Shown here one piece after another: positions 18,546 through 26,648 of a stretch of 64,000 nucleotides of DNA. The notes beneath the pieces are model-generated. The model made no database searches. It saw only the letters and a program-made list of their open reading frames with translations, and had not been told where the DNA came from. This stretch comes from Tenacibaculum jejuense (GTDB lineage Bacteria > Bacteroidota > Bacteroidia > Flavobacteriales > Flavobacteriaceae). Position numbers and translations under genes: made by a program. Positions within the stretch are counted from its first letter, which is position 1, and each line of letters opens with the position of its first letter. The DNA lies in assembly GCF_900198195.1 (NCBI RefSeq), contig NZ_LT899436.1:682001-746000 (forward strand). Direction: 5' to 3'.

Positions 18546-18725
18546 ATGAAAAAAGCAATTACAATAATGGTAATGAGTTTGTTAGTGTTAACTAGTTGTA
18601 CAGATTCTTCTGAAGAATTAGTGCAGTCACAAGCTGAAAAAAGTAACATTGAATTTAAAGCTGAATATATTGACAAAGATGAAGTCCAAAGTCCAGATGA
18701 CAGAGGGAAGAAAAAGAAGAAATAA
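18546..18725 (+). CDS. Small lipoprotein
   Basis: I place the start at ATG 18546 rather than the upstream in-frame start at 18465, because MKKAITIMVMSLLVLTSC is a complete lipoprotein signal with lipobox LTSC (Cys18). The mature part is about 41 residues, acidic then ending in a Lys run (DDRGKKKKK). It is followed 4 nt later by a membrane protein gene. The function is unknown. Size and charge pattern resemble entry-exclusion or lysis-type lipoproteins, but there is no specific match. Confidence 0.7.
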   Translation: MKKAITIMVMSLLVLTSCTDSSEELVQSQAEKSNIEFKAEYIDKDEVQSPDDRGKKKKK

Positions 18726-18729
18726 AGTA

Positions 18730-19245
18730 ATGATATCTTTAATAAGGATCATAATATTTACTAGTGTTATTGCTCCTTACATACATATTTTTTTGTCGAA
18801 AAAAGATACAGTGAATGTCTTTGGATTTAATAATCTAAGGACTTTTCTGTTTGTAATAGGTTTGCCTATTTCCCTTTTTACATGTGCAAATGTCCTATTA
18901 TACATTACAAAATTTATGGAGAAAAATTCTCCTAAAATACAAGTTAGAATTATTGCTATTCTGTTTTTATGGAGTTCTTTTTTTCAGTTTATATGGATTT
19001 TTTGGGATAGGCAAGATTTACCTAAGCCACTCTATTATATATCTATCGTTGTTTTAAGTTTTGTCTCAACGGTTACTTTTAATTCATTTATACATACAAG
19101 AGAAAGTACACGAGTTAGGCTTCAAAAAGCGGTTAATGCATTTTCAACATTTAGTTTTATAACCGCTAAAAAGCATATAAAAACAGAGAATATTGAAGCG
19201 TATGAAAAAGAATTACTATCAGGTCTACATGATGAAATAAACTAA
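18730..19245 (+). CDS. Four-TM hypothetical membrane protein
   Basis: 171 aa from ATG 18730. A longer frame starting at 18649 would overlap the lipoprotein gene and place a charged, non-membrane stretch first, so I reject it. Four membrane segments lie at about 4-22, 34-54, 68-90 and 95-113. The C-terminal part is soluble and helical (KAVNAFSTFSFITAKKHIKTE). It sits between a small lipoprotein and an 80-aa coiled-coil protein in a likely three-gene operon. No family is recognised. Confidence 0.65.
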   Translation: MISLIRIIIFTSVIAPYIHIFLSKKDTVNVFGFNNLRTFLFVIGLPISLFTCANVLLYITKFMEKNSPKIQVRIIAILFLWSSFFQFIWIFWDRQDLPKPLYYISIVVLSFVSTVTFNSFIHTRESTRVRLQKAVNAFSTFSFITAKKHIKTENIEAYEKELLSGLHDEIN

Positions 19246-19263
19246 CAACTATCTTACCTGAAA

Positions 19264-19506
19264 ATGAAAGAATTAGAAAGAAAAGATTTAGAAAGGATCA
19301 AAGAATATTTTGGTGATTTATTACCCAAAGAAGTCAATAAAGAATTTGAAAATTTAATTGACTCTAAAGTTAAAGAACAGCATAAAAAAATTGATAATCT
19401 AAAGAAAGATTTAATTAAATCTTCTATTAGTCTAAATTTAAGTGATTTAAATACTTACCTGAAAATAAATAAAAAAATTGAAGTATCGATAAAAGCGAGT
19501 TCTTAA
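19264..19506 (+). CDS. Small coiled-coil protein
   Basis: 80 aa, highly charged and predicted helical, with heptad-like spacing of Leu/Ile in residues 5-60 (FENLIDSKVKEQHKKIDNLK). No signal peptide. It begins 18 nt after the four-TM gene and ends 14 nt before the convergent repressor gene. The function is unknown; partner binding to the neighbouring membrane protein is possible but only inferred. Confidence 0.6.
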   Translation: MKELERKDLERIKEYFGDLLPKEVNKEFENLIDSKVKEQHKKIDNLKKDLIKSSISLNLSDLNTYLKINKKIEVSIKASS

Positions 19507-19520
19507 AACAGTTTTTACTA

Positions 19521-19910
19521 CTAACGTTTCGCTAATAACTTAACAGGGTTAATATTACCGTCACTATCCTGTGCTTCTTTTAAAAGCTCTAGTGCTTCAA
19601 TAATAAGAGCATTATAGAAAACCTTTTCCTTTTTTAATTCTTCTATATTGTCTGCTACAAACAAAGCCACTTCTCTTAAATTAACAACAACACCATCTTT
19701 AACCAAGTTTATTCCACCTTGATTCGAGTTTGAGATTTGAGAGTATTTGCTGTAAGTTTCCTTTATTAATTTAACCGTAGTTAAACTAGGGTTACGTTTT
19801 TCAGTTTCCCATAGTTGTACAGAATTTTTAGAAACCCCTATTATTTTAGCAAATTCTTCCTGTGTTTTATTGAGTTCTCTCCTTATTCGCCTTATTTCTT
19901 GACCAGTCAT
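19521..19910 (-). CDS. XRE-family transcriptional repressor
   Basis: 129 aa from ATG 19910; the longer frame to 19940 adds a hydrophobic leader that would run into the operator and is unlikely. The helix-turn-helix spans residues 1-55: GQEIRRIRRELNKTQEEFAK, then IIGVSKNSVQLWETEKRNPS. The C-terminal part is helical (REVALFVADNIEELKKEKVF), probably for dimerization. Upstream, at 19935-19980, lie nested inverted repeats overlapping a divergent plus-strand promoter. I infer autoregulation and control of the divergent transcript, which contains no protein gene until 20425. Confidence 0.88.
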   Translation of the reverse strand: MTGQEIRRIRRELNKTQEEFAKIIGVSKNSVQLWETEKRNPSLTTVKLIKETYSKYSQISNSNQGGINLVKDGVVVNLREVALFVADNIEELKKEKVFYNALIIEALELLKEAQDSDGNINPVKLLAKR

Positions 19911-19934
19911 TATCGCATGAAGAATTAATAAAAA

Positions 19935-19987
19935 ACACACTTTGTGTTATTTTTGTTTGTTTAAAACAAACAAAGTGTGTATATTTG
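19935..19987 (+). promoter_or_regulatory. Operator-like nested inverted repeats with a plus-strand promoter
   Basis: The outer repeat is ACACACTTTGT (19935-19945) / ACAAAGTGTGT (19970-19980). The inner repeat is TTTGTTTGTTT (19952-19962) / AAACAAACAAA (19964-19974). A Bacteroidota -7 element TATATTTG (19980-19987, consensus TAnnTTTG) lies 20 nt after a TTTG at 19956-19959 (-33). The repeats cover the -33 region, so repressor binding would block the promoter. Predicted start about 19993. Confidence 0.65.
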
Positions 19988-19992
19988 TGTTG

Positions 19993-20226
19993 TGCTCTTA
20001 ACAAATATATTTAAAATTAAACGATCAGTATATTAAAATATCACATTTAGTAGCAAAGTAATTCTACTTAATCGATAGGTTAAGAATAACAGCGGAGGTC
20101 TAGTTTTAGTTGGGCTGGGGGTGAGCTGTTTTTGGAGGGGAATCTCATATAATCCCTTTTTTAGTTATTCTTTTATTCCCTGAATGACTTCAACCCGAGC
20201 AAAATAAAATGCTTGGGTTGTTTTTT
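19993..20226 (+). ncRNA. Candidate structured small RNA controlled by the XRE repressor
   Basis: About 234 nt between the promoter at 19980-19987 and the intrinsic terminator at 20191-20226, with no credible reading frame. A 9-bp helix closes the core: AAGAATAAC (20082-20090) with GTTATTCTT (20164-20172). A G-rich inner region includes AACAGC (20088-20093), which can alternatively pair with GCTGTT (20125-20130). I do not recognise a known RNA family. 6S-like or regulatory sRNA are possibilities. The transcript ends are inferred. Confidence 0.45.
20191..20226 (+). terminator. Strong rho-independent terminator
   Basis: Stem CAACCCGAGCA / TGCTTGGGTTG with an 8-nt A/T loop, followed by six T. 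It follows no protein gene on the plus strand, supporting a non-coding transcript upstream. Confidence 0.88.
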
Positions 20227-20279
20227 AATGTGTGATAATTATAACTAGAAAATATTTAAAAGTATGTGCAGGTTAAAAA

Positions 20280-20318
20280 GTACGGGTGACCCACACTAAA
20301 AGTGTGGCTCGCCCGTAC
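20280..20318. repeat. Long near-perfect hairpin
   Basis: Arms GTACGGGTGACCCACACT and AGTGTGGCTCGCCCGTAC pair over 18 positions with one mismatch and one G-U around an AAA loop. It is unusually G+C-rich for the region and lacks a T tail, so it is not an ordinary terminator. It could be a palindromic repeat element or a transcript-end structure. Confidence 0.7.
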
Positions 20319-20370
20319 CTACTCTCCTTAAAATAATTTCAATTTCGCAACGCATACACACAAATTAAAT

Positions 20371-20396
20371 AACTCATAAATAATCCTTTATGAGTT
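20371..20396. promoter_or_regulatory. Perfect 10-bp inverted repeat upstream of the Sel1 gene
   Basis: AACTCATAAA / TTTATGAGTT with a 6-nt spacer, 28 nt before the start of the Sel1-repeat gene. It is either an operator or a 5' UTR hairpin. Confidence 0.45.
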
Positions 20397-20424
20397 ATAA
20401 CCTTTAATCATTAAATCATAGAAA

Positions 20425-21849
20425 ATGAAAGTAACCACAATTGCAATGGTGTTGCTATCGCTCACTATTGCTCTGCCTTTATGGGCACAAGAAAAAGAAT
20501 CAAAATGTGATTCAAACTACAATGAAGCTCTAATCTTTTTAAAAGAAGATAAGAGTTCTAAAAATGATCAAACACCTGCTATTAATTTAATAAAACCCTG
20601 TGCAGAGAGTGGTCATTTGTATTCAAAATTACTACTAGCTAAAATTTATGAAGGTTCTAATAAAGCTAAAGATCATAAAAAGGCTTTCAATCTTTACAAA
20701 GAAGCTTCAAAAGAAGGAAATCCTTTGGCTATGGCTAACCTTGCTATACTTTTCAAATATGGTAAAGGCTGTAAACTTAATTATAATAAGGCAAGAAAAT
20801 GGTTTGAAAAATCATCCGAACTAGGGAATGACAAAGCTACTTATAGTCTTGGGTATATGTATTTAAAAGGTTTAGGTACTATAGAACAAGATTATAGTAA
20901 AGCAATTACATACTTTGAAAAAAGCGAATATCCTATGGCTAAATATTGGCTAGGGATTTGTTATTTAAAAGGTTATGGAGTAACAAAAGACATTTCAAAA
21001 GCTAATGAACTACTAGGAACTGAATTTGATAATAGTACTAATCAAAGTATTACTAGCGAAGTATCAGAACAACATAAAAATGTAGTAGAACAAATTACCG
21101 TAAACAAATCAAACACTAATAATGTATCAGTTACTGAAAATCAGTTATTAGGAAAATGGAAAGGTAAACTAGTTCAAATGGACTGGTCTAAAACTGATAT
21201 CATTAATAAAATAGATATTGAACTAACGATCAATAAAGATGAGAACACAGGTACTTTAATTTCATCTTTAACAAGTAATAATCAGATTATTCAAGATGAT
21301 ATAATTCTATTAGACAATACACTATACTTTGAGAATACGAAGCTTAATTTACCTCATTTAACATATAAGGCTTCTATTCCTAGTGAATTAAATTATGACT
21401 TATTATCTGCTGATCTAAATTTAAAATCATTCGAAGGAAATAAATATTTAACAGCTACACTAGATACTTACATAAAAGCATGGAATGAAACAGGTGTACC
21501 AACTCGATTTGTACTTAAAAAAGTTGTTGGATTTGAGAATAGTACAGAAGAATTAACAGATGATGTATTAAAGGCATTATCAGAACAAGAAGAAAGTTTT
21601 ATCAAACTATACCCTAACCCTTTTGTAAATGATTTAGTGATCTCTTACAGTTTAGAAAAACAGGCTAATGTAGAGGTGCAAATCACAGATTTAGCAGGGA
21701 GCACTCAATCTACAATAGCATCTGAAAAATTACAAAGTAAGGGAGCGCATCGTTATTTCTTCAATGCTTCTCAGTTAAAAAAAGGAGCATATGTTATTGC
21801 TGTAATTGTTGATGGAGAAAGAAAAACAAGAATCATCGTAAAAAAGTAA
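20425..21849 (+). CDS. Secreted Sel1-repeat protein with T9SS type A sorting domain
   Basis: 474 aa. Signal peptide residues 1-21 (MKVTTIAMVLLSLTIALPLWAQ). Sel1-like repeats cover about 50-200, for example AMANLAILFKYGKGCKLNYN and KATYSLGYMYLKGLG. A beta-rich domain of unknown type covers about 235-370. The last 80 residues are a Por secretion tail (KLYPNPFVNDLVISYSL to KGAYVIAVIVDGERKTRIIV). Known: such tails direct export and surface attachment through the type IX system. It precedes the 887-aa toxin-like gene by 4 nt, so the two are co-expressed. It may anchor, present or escort that protein at the cell surface (inference). Confidence 0.88.
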   Translation: MKVTTIAMVLLSLTIALPLWAQEKESKCDSNYNEALIFLKEDKSSKNDQTPAINLIKPCAESGHLYSKLLLAKIYEGSNKAKDHKKAFNLYKEASKEGNPLAMANLAILFKYGKGCKLNYNKARKWFEKSSELGNDKATYSLGYMYLKGLGTIEQDYSKAITYFEKSEYPMAKYWLGICYLKGYGVTKDISKANELLGTEFDNSTNQSITSEVSEQHKNVVEQITVNKSNTNNVSVTENQLLGKWKGKLVQMDWSKTDIINKIDIELTINKDENTGTLISSLTSNNQIIQDDIILLDNTLYFENTKLNLPHLTYKASIPSELNYDLLSADLNLKSFEGNKYLTATLDTYIKAWNETGVPTRFVLKKVVGFENSTEELTDDVLKALSEQEESFIKLYPNPFVNDLVISYSLEKQANVEVQITDLAGSTQSTIASEKLQSKGAHRYFFNASQLKKGAYVIAVIVDGERKTRIIVKK

Positions 21850-21853
21850 AACC

Positions 21854-24517
21854 ATGAAAAAGATATACATACAAATAATTCTGTTTTTATTCATTTTTGG
21901 AATAACTACAATACAGGGGCAATTTTTAGAACCTTCTAATGTCACTAATGATTTTATTGATCCAATAGGTGGAGGTGATTTTGATATTATTGTACCTCCT
22001 AATCCATGCGGAAATAACTGTGCAGAACCTAACGATATTGATTTTACTTTTGACAGTTCTTTAGGTAGAGCACTAATTAATAATGCAGCTATAGAAGATG
22101 CAGAAGGTAGAAATTTAAGAGATTGGTACAACAGACAGACCAATAGAATGAGGCAATTTCTAAGTAGTTATTATGGACAAAATTTTTTAAGTTTTGAAGA
22201 TGCTAGAGCATACCTGTTTAGAGAAAGTGAGAACCTAAATATTCAATTAAACTTACCCAAAGTCCAAAAGGTTCTTGATGGATTAAGGCATGGACCAGAT
22301 AATAAAAAAAGAATAGGTTTAAAAGGCTTGAGTGCTTTACGCCAGAGAGAATCAGAGCTTAGAAATGGAAATACAGTTAATTCATTATACGCAGATATAA
22401 AGGTTAATGGAATACCACTGAGAAACCTAAATGATATAGGAGCTATTAATAGAGAAAGAAATAAAATTTTAAATGGTTTTATTGATGTATTATGGCAAAG
22501 TCATTATCATGGATATACACATCAAGTTACTAATAAACGATCTTTTATTGGAGAAATTAAGGATAAAGCTACTAAGGAAAAAGTTAACTTTTATGATGGA
22601 CAATCTTATTGGGATCGTTTAAGCTTGATGCAGTATTTAATACATACTGAACAAATTAAAAGAAGAGGCTATGTAACCCCTGCAATAGTTAGCGGTGATT
22701 TGGCGAGAGCTTTTGGATTATTTGCAGGTCGATCTGATATTGCTACCGAAAGCTTTATTAGAAGATTAGCCCAAGCTAAGTATTCAGAAAATATGTCTGT
22801 TTTTCATCCAGATTATTGGAAACTTATTTTAAAAAGAGATTATAACAGTTCTCCCTTACATGTTGCACAGTCAAAAAGTAAACATGAACAGTTAAAACAA
22901 ACTGAGCTTAAAAAATTTATTAACAATACAGCTTTAGGAGCAAACAACAGTGTCGATTACTTAGTAAGACGACTTGGAATAAAAGATGAATATGAATACG
23001 AATGGTTGAATGAAAATGCTAGTAAGGCAATAGAGTATAAGAAACGAATTCAAGAAGAATTAAGCGAAAGTGCAACAGGTGAATATGGAAATGCACTAGG
23101 AGGAGATTTTAATTTTTCTTATGGAGACCCTAACTCAGAAATACCTATTGTACCATCTTCTAGATTTATAAAAACAGATATTAGAAATGGTGGGCTAGTT
23201 CAAAAAATGATTGAAGAGTTAAATATAACAGACTCTTATGAAAAAGAATACCTGTATAATAATACTGATGAAGCTAATAGATTACGAATATTAGCCGATC
23301 AAAATACAGTCAATAATTCTATTTTACCAGAAGTAAAAGATTATATAAAAGGACAAACCGAACTAGGAGGAATTCAAAGGGATTTAAACTTTAAATTCAG
23401 ACAACAATCTGGAAAATTAAATAATAGATCAGATCAGGAGTACACTCATTTTGCTACTAACGGTATTTACAATATGTATCAAATGACCGATGGTTCAAGG
23501 GTTTTAGAAAGTCCAAATCGTTTGTTATTAGATAAAAATGGGCACTTTAATGTATTTAACACCACAGAACCTAGTAACTATAAATATCATTACATTAAAC
23601 TTCAAGGAGAAAAAAAGTGGTCAAGATATCTGATAAAACACCCAACAAGTACTAAAGAAGAACTAGAAACACTTTTTGAGTTAGGAGCGGTAGAAGGTGC
23701 TAAATTTATTGGAAGTTATGTACTTCCAATAGAGGACATAAAAATAGTTATCACTGGAGAAGACTTTAACGGTCAAAATGTATCTAGGTGGAAAGCTGGA
23801 GGTATGCTTATTCTTGATTTAGCAGGAGGGAAAATTTTTAAAGCTGTTGGTGGAATTATTAAAGTAGGAACAAAACAGTGGAGAATTGTAGTAAAAGAGG
23901 GTAATAGATATTATACAAAGGTCATAAGGGCAATGTCTGAGGCAACAGTTACACTATATAATAGATATGGTGGTGAAGCTATTGTTAAACGTATTGATGA
24001 AGCCTTGAGAAGAGGAGAACTTGCAGACGATATTGTAGAGGAAGGTGGAGAAGTTTTAAAAGATATATCTGAAAAAAAGGGAAGAAAATTAAATTGGGAA
24101 GAGGTAAAAGCGTTATTCAAAAGAGGTATTGATTTCAATAAAAGAGCATCATTTAAATATCGATATAATGAAGTTACTTTACAAGGAATTAATGGGAAAC
24201 GAGGAAAAAGATTAGATACGTATATTCCAGGAATTGCTATCATATCTAGAAAGGCAACAACTTTAAGTAATATTAAAATTAGTACTTTTAAAAACTATTT
24301 ACGAGAGTTAATAACTAAATACCCTAAAGGTGCACCAATAAACGCCCCAAAATTTGGAGATTTTTTTAAAGGTAAAGTTTTGGAAGGAGAATACTTTTTA
24401 GAAATACCTTTGTCTAATAAAACTTTTTTTGAAAATAGTTTTGAATTTAAAAAAGCTTTGAGCGATTTTAATTCTAGAAATAACGTTTTAATTAAAATAA
24501 TATATTTAGCTGAATAA
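21854..24517 (+). CDS. Secreted polymorphic-toxin-like protein
   Basis: 887 aa with signal peptide (residues 1-22, MKKIYIQIILFLFIFGITTI). A long helical body of unknown type spans 60-620. A Gly/hydrophobic linker around 640-700 (GGMLILDLAGGKIFKAVGG) is of the kind that precedes C-terminal toxin domains. Residues about 765-887 form a compact domain with NGKRGKRLDTYIPG, IAIISRKATTLSNI and YPKGAPINAP. This resembles a C-terminal domain seen at the end of many polymorphic toxins, possibly nuclease-like, but I cannot name it. The next gene overlaps the stop by 1 nt and is probably the immunity gene. It carries no T9SS tail itself. Confidence 0.75.
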   Translation: MKKIYIQIILFLFIFGITTIQGQFLEPSNVTNDFIDPIGGGDFDIIVPPNPCGNNCAEPNDIDFTFDSSLGRALINNAAIEDAEGRNLRDWYNRQTNRMRQFLSSYYGQNFLSFEDARAYLFRESENLNIQLNLPKVQKVLDGLRHGPDNKKRIGLKGLSALRQRESELRNGNTVNSLYADIKVNGIPLRNLNDIGAINRERNKILNGFIDVLWQSHYHGYTHQVTNKRSFIGEIKDKATKEKVNFYDGQSYWDRLSLMQYLIHTEQIKRRGYVTPAIVSGDLARAFGLFAGRSDIATESFIRRLAQAKYSENMSVFHPDYWKLILKRDYNSSPLHVAQSKSKHEQLKQTELKKFINNTALGANNSVDYLVRRLGIKDEYEYEWLNENASKAIEYKKRIQEELSESATGEYGNALGGDFNFSYGDPNSEIPIVPSSRFIKTDIRNGGLVQKMIEELNITDSYEKEYLYNNTDEANRLRILADQNTVNNSILPEVKDYIKGQTELGGIQRDLNFKFRQQSGKLNNRSDQEYTHFATNGIYNMYQMTDGSRVLESPNRLLLDKNGHFNVFNTTEPSNYKYHYIKLQGEKKWSRYLIKHPTSTKEELETLFELGAVEGAKFIGSYVLPIEDIKIVITGEDFNGQNVSRWKAGGMLILDLAGGKIFKAVGGIIKVGTKQWRIVVKEGNRYYTKVIRAMSEATVTLYNRYGGEAIVKRIDEALRRGELADDIVEEGGEVLKDISEKKGRKLNWEEVKALFKRGIDFNKRASFKYRYNEVTLQGINGKRGKRLDTYIPGIAIISRKATTLSNIKISTFKNYLRELITKYPKGAPINAPKFGDFFKGKVLEGEYFLEIPLSNKTFFENSFEFKKALSDFNSRNNVLIKIIYLAE

Positions 24518-24960
24518 TGGAATTAAGAAGAATATTTCAAGAAATTAATTTTACAAACAGATATGAAAAGATTTGTGAGAGTTCAGTAGAATTCGAAAAA
24601 ATAATGTCTGGAAATAATATTAGTTTATATGAAGAAGTCTTTGAATTTCTGGAGATTAAACACAAATATAACTCCAATGGTAGTTTTTTTTCTATTACAG
24701 ATAAAAAAGAGGATATTGTCTTGAATTTACATTTGGTTTTGAAAGGTGGGATAATAGAAAGTTTTCTTTTTATTAAAGAAAATGGAGTCCAAAAAAAAGG
24801 AATAGATAGATTTGATTTCATTCCAGAAGAATTAAATCTTCCATTTAATAGAGAAAAATACAACTTACCTAGATATTCATCGAAACAAGAATTAACAAGT
24901 ATGGTATCACAAATTTTTAATATATACAGTGATATAAAAGAAAAAATTTTCAATTCTTAA
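24517..24960 (+). CDS. Putative immunity protein for the 887-aa toxin
   Basis: 147 aa, soluble, sharing one base with the toxin stop codon (TAATG arrangement), which is typical of toxin-immunity pairs. It starts MELRRIFQEINFTNRYEKIC and ends with helix SQIFNIYSDIKEKIFNS. The protein encoded at 25900 has the same N- and C-terminal patterns, so both belong to one family. The cognate role is inferred from coupling; no named domain is recognised. Confidence 0.75.
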   Translation: MELRRIFQEINFTNRYEKICESSVEFEKIMSGNNISLYEEVFEFLEIKHKYNSNGSFFSITDKKEDIVLNLHLVLKGGIIESFLFIKENGVQKKGIDRFDFIPEELNLPFNREKYNLPRYSSKQELTSMVSQIFNIYSDIKEKIFNS

Positions 24961-24964
24961 ATTA

Positions 24965-24992
24965 AATACCAGCTTATTAATAAGCTGGTATT
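24965..24992. terminator. Perfect 28-nt palindrome after the immunity gene
   Basis: AATACCAGCTTATT (24965-24978) is followed directly by its complement to 24992. There is no T run on the plus strand, so termination would be partial. It sits between two toxin-module genes. Confidence 0.5.
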
Positions 24993-24998
24993 AAAAAA

Positions 24999-25895
24999 AT
25001 GATGAAAAAACATATCATATTTACAGTTGTAAGTTTATTAAGTTTTAATATTTCCTTCAGTCAAATAGATTCTATATCACTTCCTAAAGGAGGCATAGAT
25101 ACTTTTGATTTTAAAAAGAAACATCATAGTATCTATTTTACGAAAGACAATGAAGTTTTTTTCAATAAAAAAAGAATACGCTTTTGGGATCAACTTTCTT
25201 CATCTATTTTAGAAGAAGAAAGAGAACCTAAATTTAACGCTGTAAATGATATAGTCATTTATGCGGATAAAAAAAGTCATTATTATGATCTTCAAAGGAT
25301 CAAAAGTGAAATAGGAAAAGTTTGGGAAGGTTTTTTTCATTACAAGAGTGACAGCTTTACAAATAATAAATGTATTTCTATTTATGTAAAAAACTCTTAT
25401 TTAAAAAACAAAACTATTGGAAAAGGTTATGATATTTACTTTGACAAGGAAATTATTTATACTAAAAATGAATCTCTTAATTCAGATATACAACCTCCCA
25501 AGTTAAAAGCTATAGCAGAAAGTAATACTTTTTTTGTATGGCAAACATATTTTAGTGAAATTATTTTTAACAATAATATAAAAACGATCAAAGAGTATCT
25601 TTCTAAGATAGATTATGCCACAACAAGTATTAATCATTTTTCTTTTGATCCATTAGATCCTAAAGAACATAATTTTGAACTACAAAAACTCATAAATGAT
25701 AAAGAAGTAATTTTCTTAGAAGTAACATATTCTATAAGTTATGGAGCATACTTTAAAGGGTTATCAAAAATTCATAAAAGAAGATATAAGGATTTATCTC
25801 ATGGAGATTTAAAAAAACCTTTTCTTTTAGAGATACCTACACCCTATATAGAATATCTAAAAGATAATGGTTTAGATTTATTTAAAAGTGAATAA
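24999..25895 (+). CDS. Secreted hypothetical protein in toxin cargo
   Basis: 298 aa with a signal peptide (residues 1-22, MMKKHIIFTVVSLLSFNISF). The mature protein has a segment AVNDIVIYADKKSHYYDLQR (about 82-101) weakly like ExbD/TolR periplasmic domains. The remainder is unrecognised, mixed alpha/beta. It lies between two immunity-like genes. It could be the remnant or partner of a second secreted toxin module, or an exported immunity factor. No catalytic motif is seen. Confidence 0.65.
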   Translation: MMKKHIIFTVVSLLSFNISFSQIDSISLPKGGIDTFDFKKKHHSIYFTKDNEVFFNKKRIRFWDQLSSSILEEEREPKFNAVNDIVIYADKKSHYYDLQRIKSEIGKVWEGFFHYKSDSFTNNKCISIYVKNSYLKNKTIGKGYDIYFDKEIIYTKNESLNSDIQPPKLKAIAESNTFFVWQTYFSEIIFNNNIKTIKEYLSKIDYATTSINHFSFDPLDPKEHNFELQKLINDKEVIFLEVTYSISYGAYFKGLSKIHKRRYKDLSHGDLKKPFLLEIPTPYIEYLKDNGLDLFKSE

Positions 25896-25899
25896 TATT

Positions 25900-26394
25900 A
25901 TGATTCGAGAAGATTTAAAATTTAGCGATCATTTATCAAAAATTTATACTAATATCAACTATTATGATAGATATAAGAAGTTAAGTGATGAATATAACAC
26001 AGAAGAAGAAAGGTTAGAAAAAGCAGATAAGCAAGTTGTTTTGGAAATTTTAAAAGAGTTAGGTTATTCAGAGGCAAAGTATGTTGCAGCAGAGTCTTTC
26101 TACCAAATCAACCAAGAATTACAAAATCATATTTTTTATTTCCATACTAGTTTGAAATATGGAGTTGCTGAATTGATATTCGGAGTTCTTAAAAGTGATA
26201 AAGAAAAGCAAGAACTTATTGGGGGTACTGCATCTAAAGTCTGTAAATTAATTGAAATTAACAAATCATCGCTTACTGAAGGTTATATAAAAAAACCTCG
26301 ATTTAGAACTTACGAAGAGTTGAAAGAAATTTTAGAACAAGCTTTTTCATTATATGAAGATTTAAAGAAAGAATTTATAAAAATTTACAAATAG
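25900..26394 (+). CDS. Second immunity-like protein, paralogue of the 147-aa gene
   Basis: 164 aa from ATG 25900; a GTG at 25888 would add four residues and overlap the previous gene by 8 nt. Similarity to the 147-aa protein is visible at both ends: KIYTNINYYDRYKKLSDEY versus EINFTNRYEKIC, and EQAFSLYEDLKKEFIK versus SQIFNIYSDIKEKIF. It is soluble. It could protect against a variant toxin whose gene is not next to it. It is the last gene of the block, followed by a terminator at 26556. Confidence 0.7.
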   Translation: MIREDLKFSDHLSKIYTNINYYDRYKKLSDEYNTEEERLEKADKQVVLEILKELGYSEAKYVAAESFYQINQELQNHIFYFHTSLKYGVAELIFGVLKSDKEKQELIGGTASKVCKLIEINKSSLTEGYIKKPRFRTYEELKEILEQAFSLYEDLKKEFIKIYK

Positions 26395-26555
26395 AATCGA
26401 GTATGAAGATATGGATTAACTCTCTATCTATAATAACCCAAAAAGTAAGCAGGTTTTCCTGTTTGTATTTTTGACTATCATTATAATTTTTACATTATTA
26501 ATTCTTGCAAATGCAAGAGATGTGTGCAGATTATTTTCATGATATTACATAATTT

Positions 26556-26591
26556 AAAGTCCATGGTTTAAACATAAACATGGGCTTTTTT
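26556..26591 (+). terminator. Terminator at the end of toxin cargo
   Basis: AAAG.CCATG pairs with CATGG.CTTT around a 13-nt loop, with a following T run. It lies between the plus-strand cargo and the minus-strand methylase/helicase gene. The rest of 26395-26648 shows no gene. Confidence 0.65.
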
Positions 26592-26648
26592 ACAAAATCT
26601 ATGGTGTGGTAGCTCCGAAATATTGACGATAAATAACGTTCCTTTAAC

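Noticed and set aside
18649..18729. N-terminal extension of the four-TM protein
   Set aside because: It overlaps the lipoprotein gene in another frame and lacks membrane character; ATG 18730 gives a normal first TM segment.
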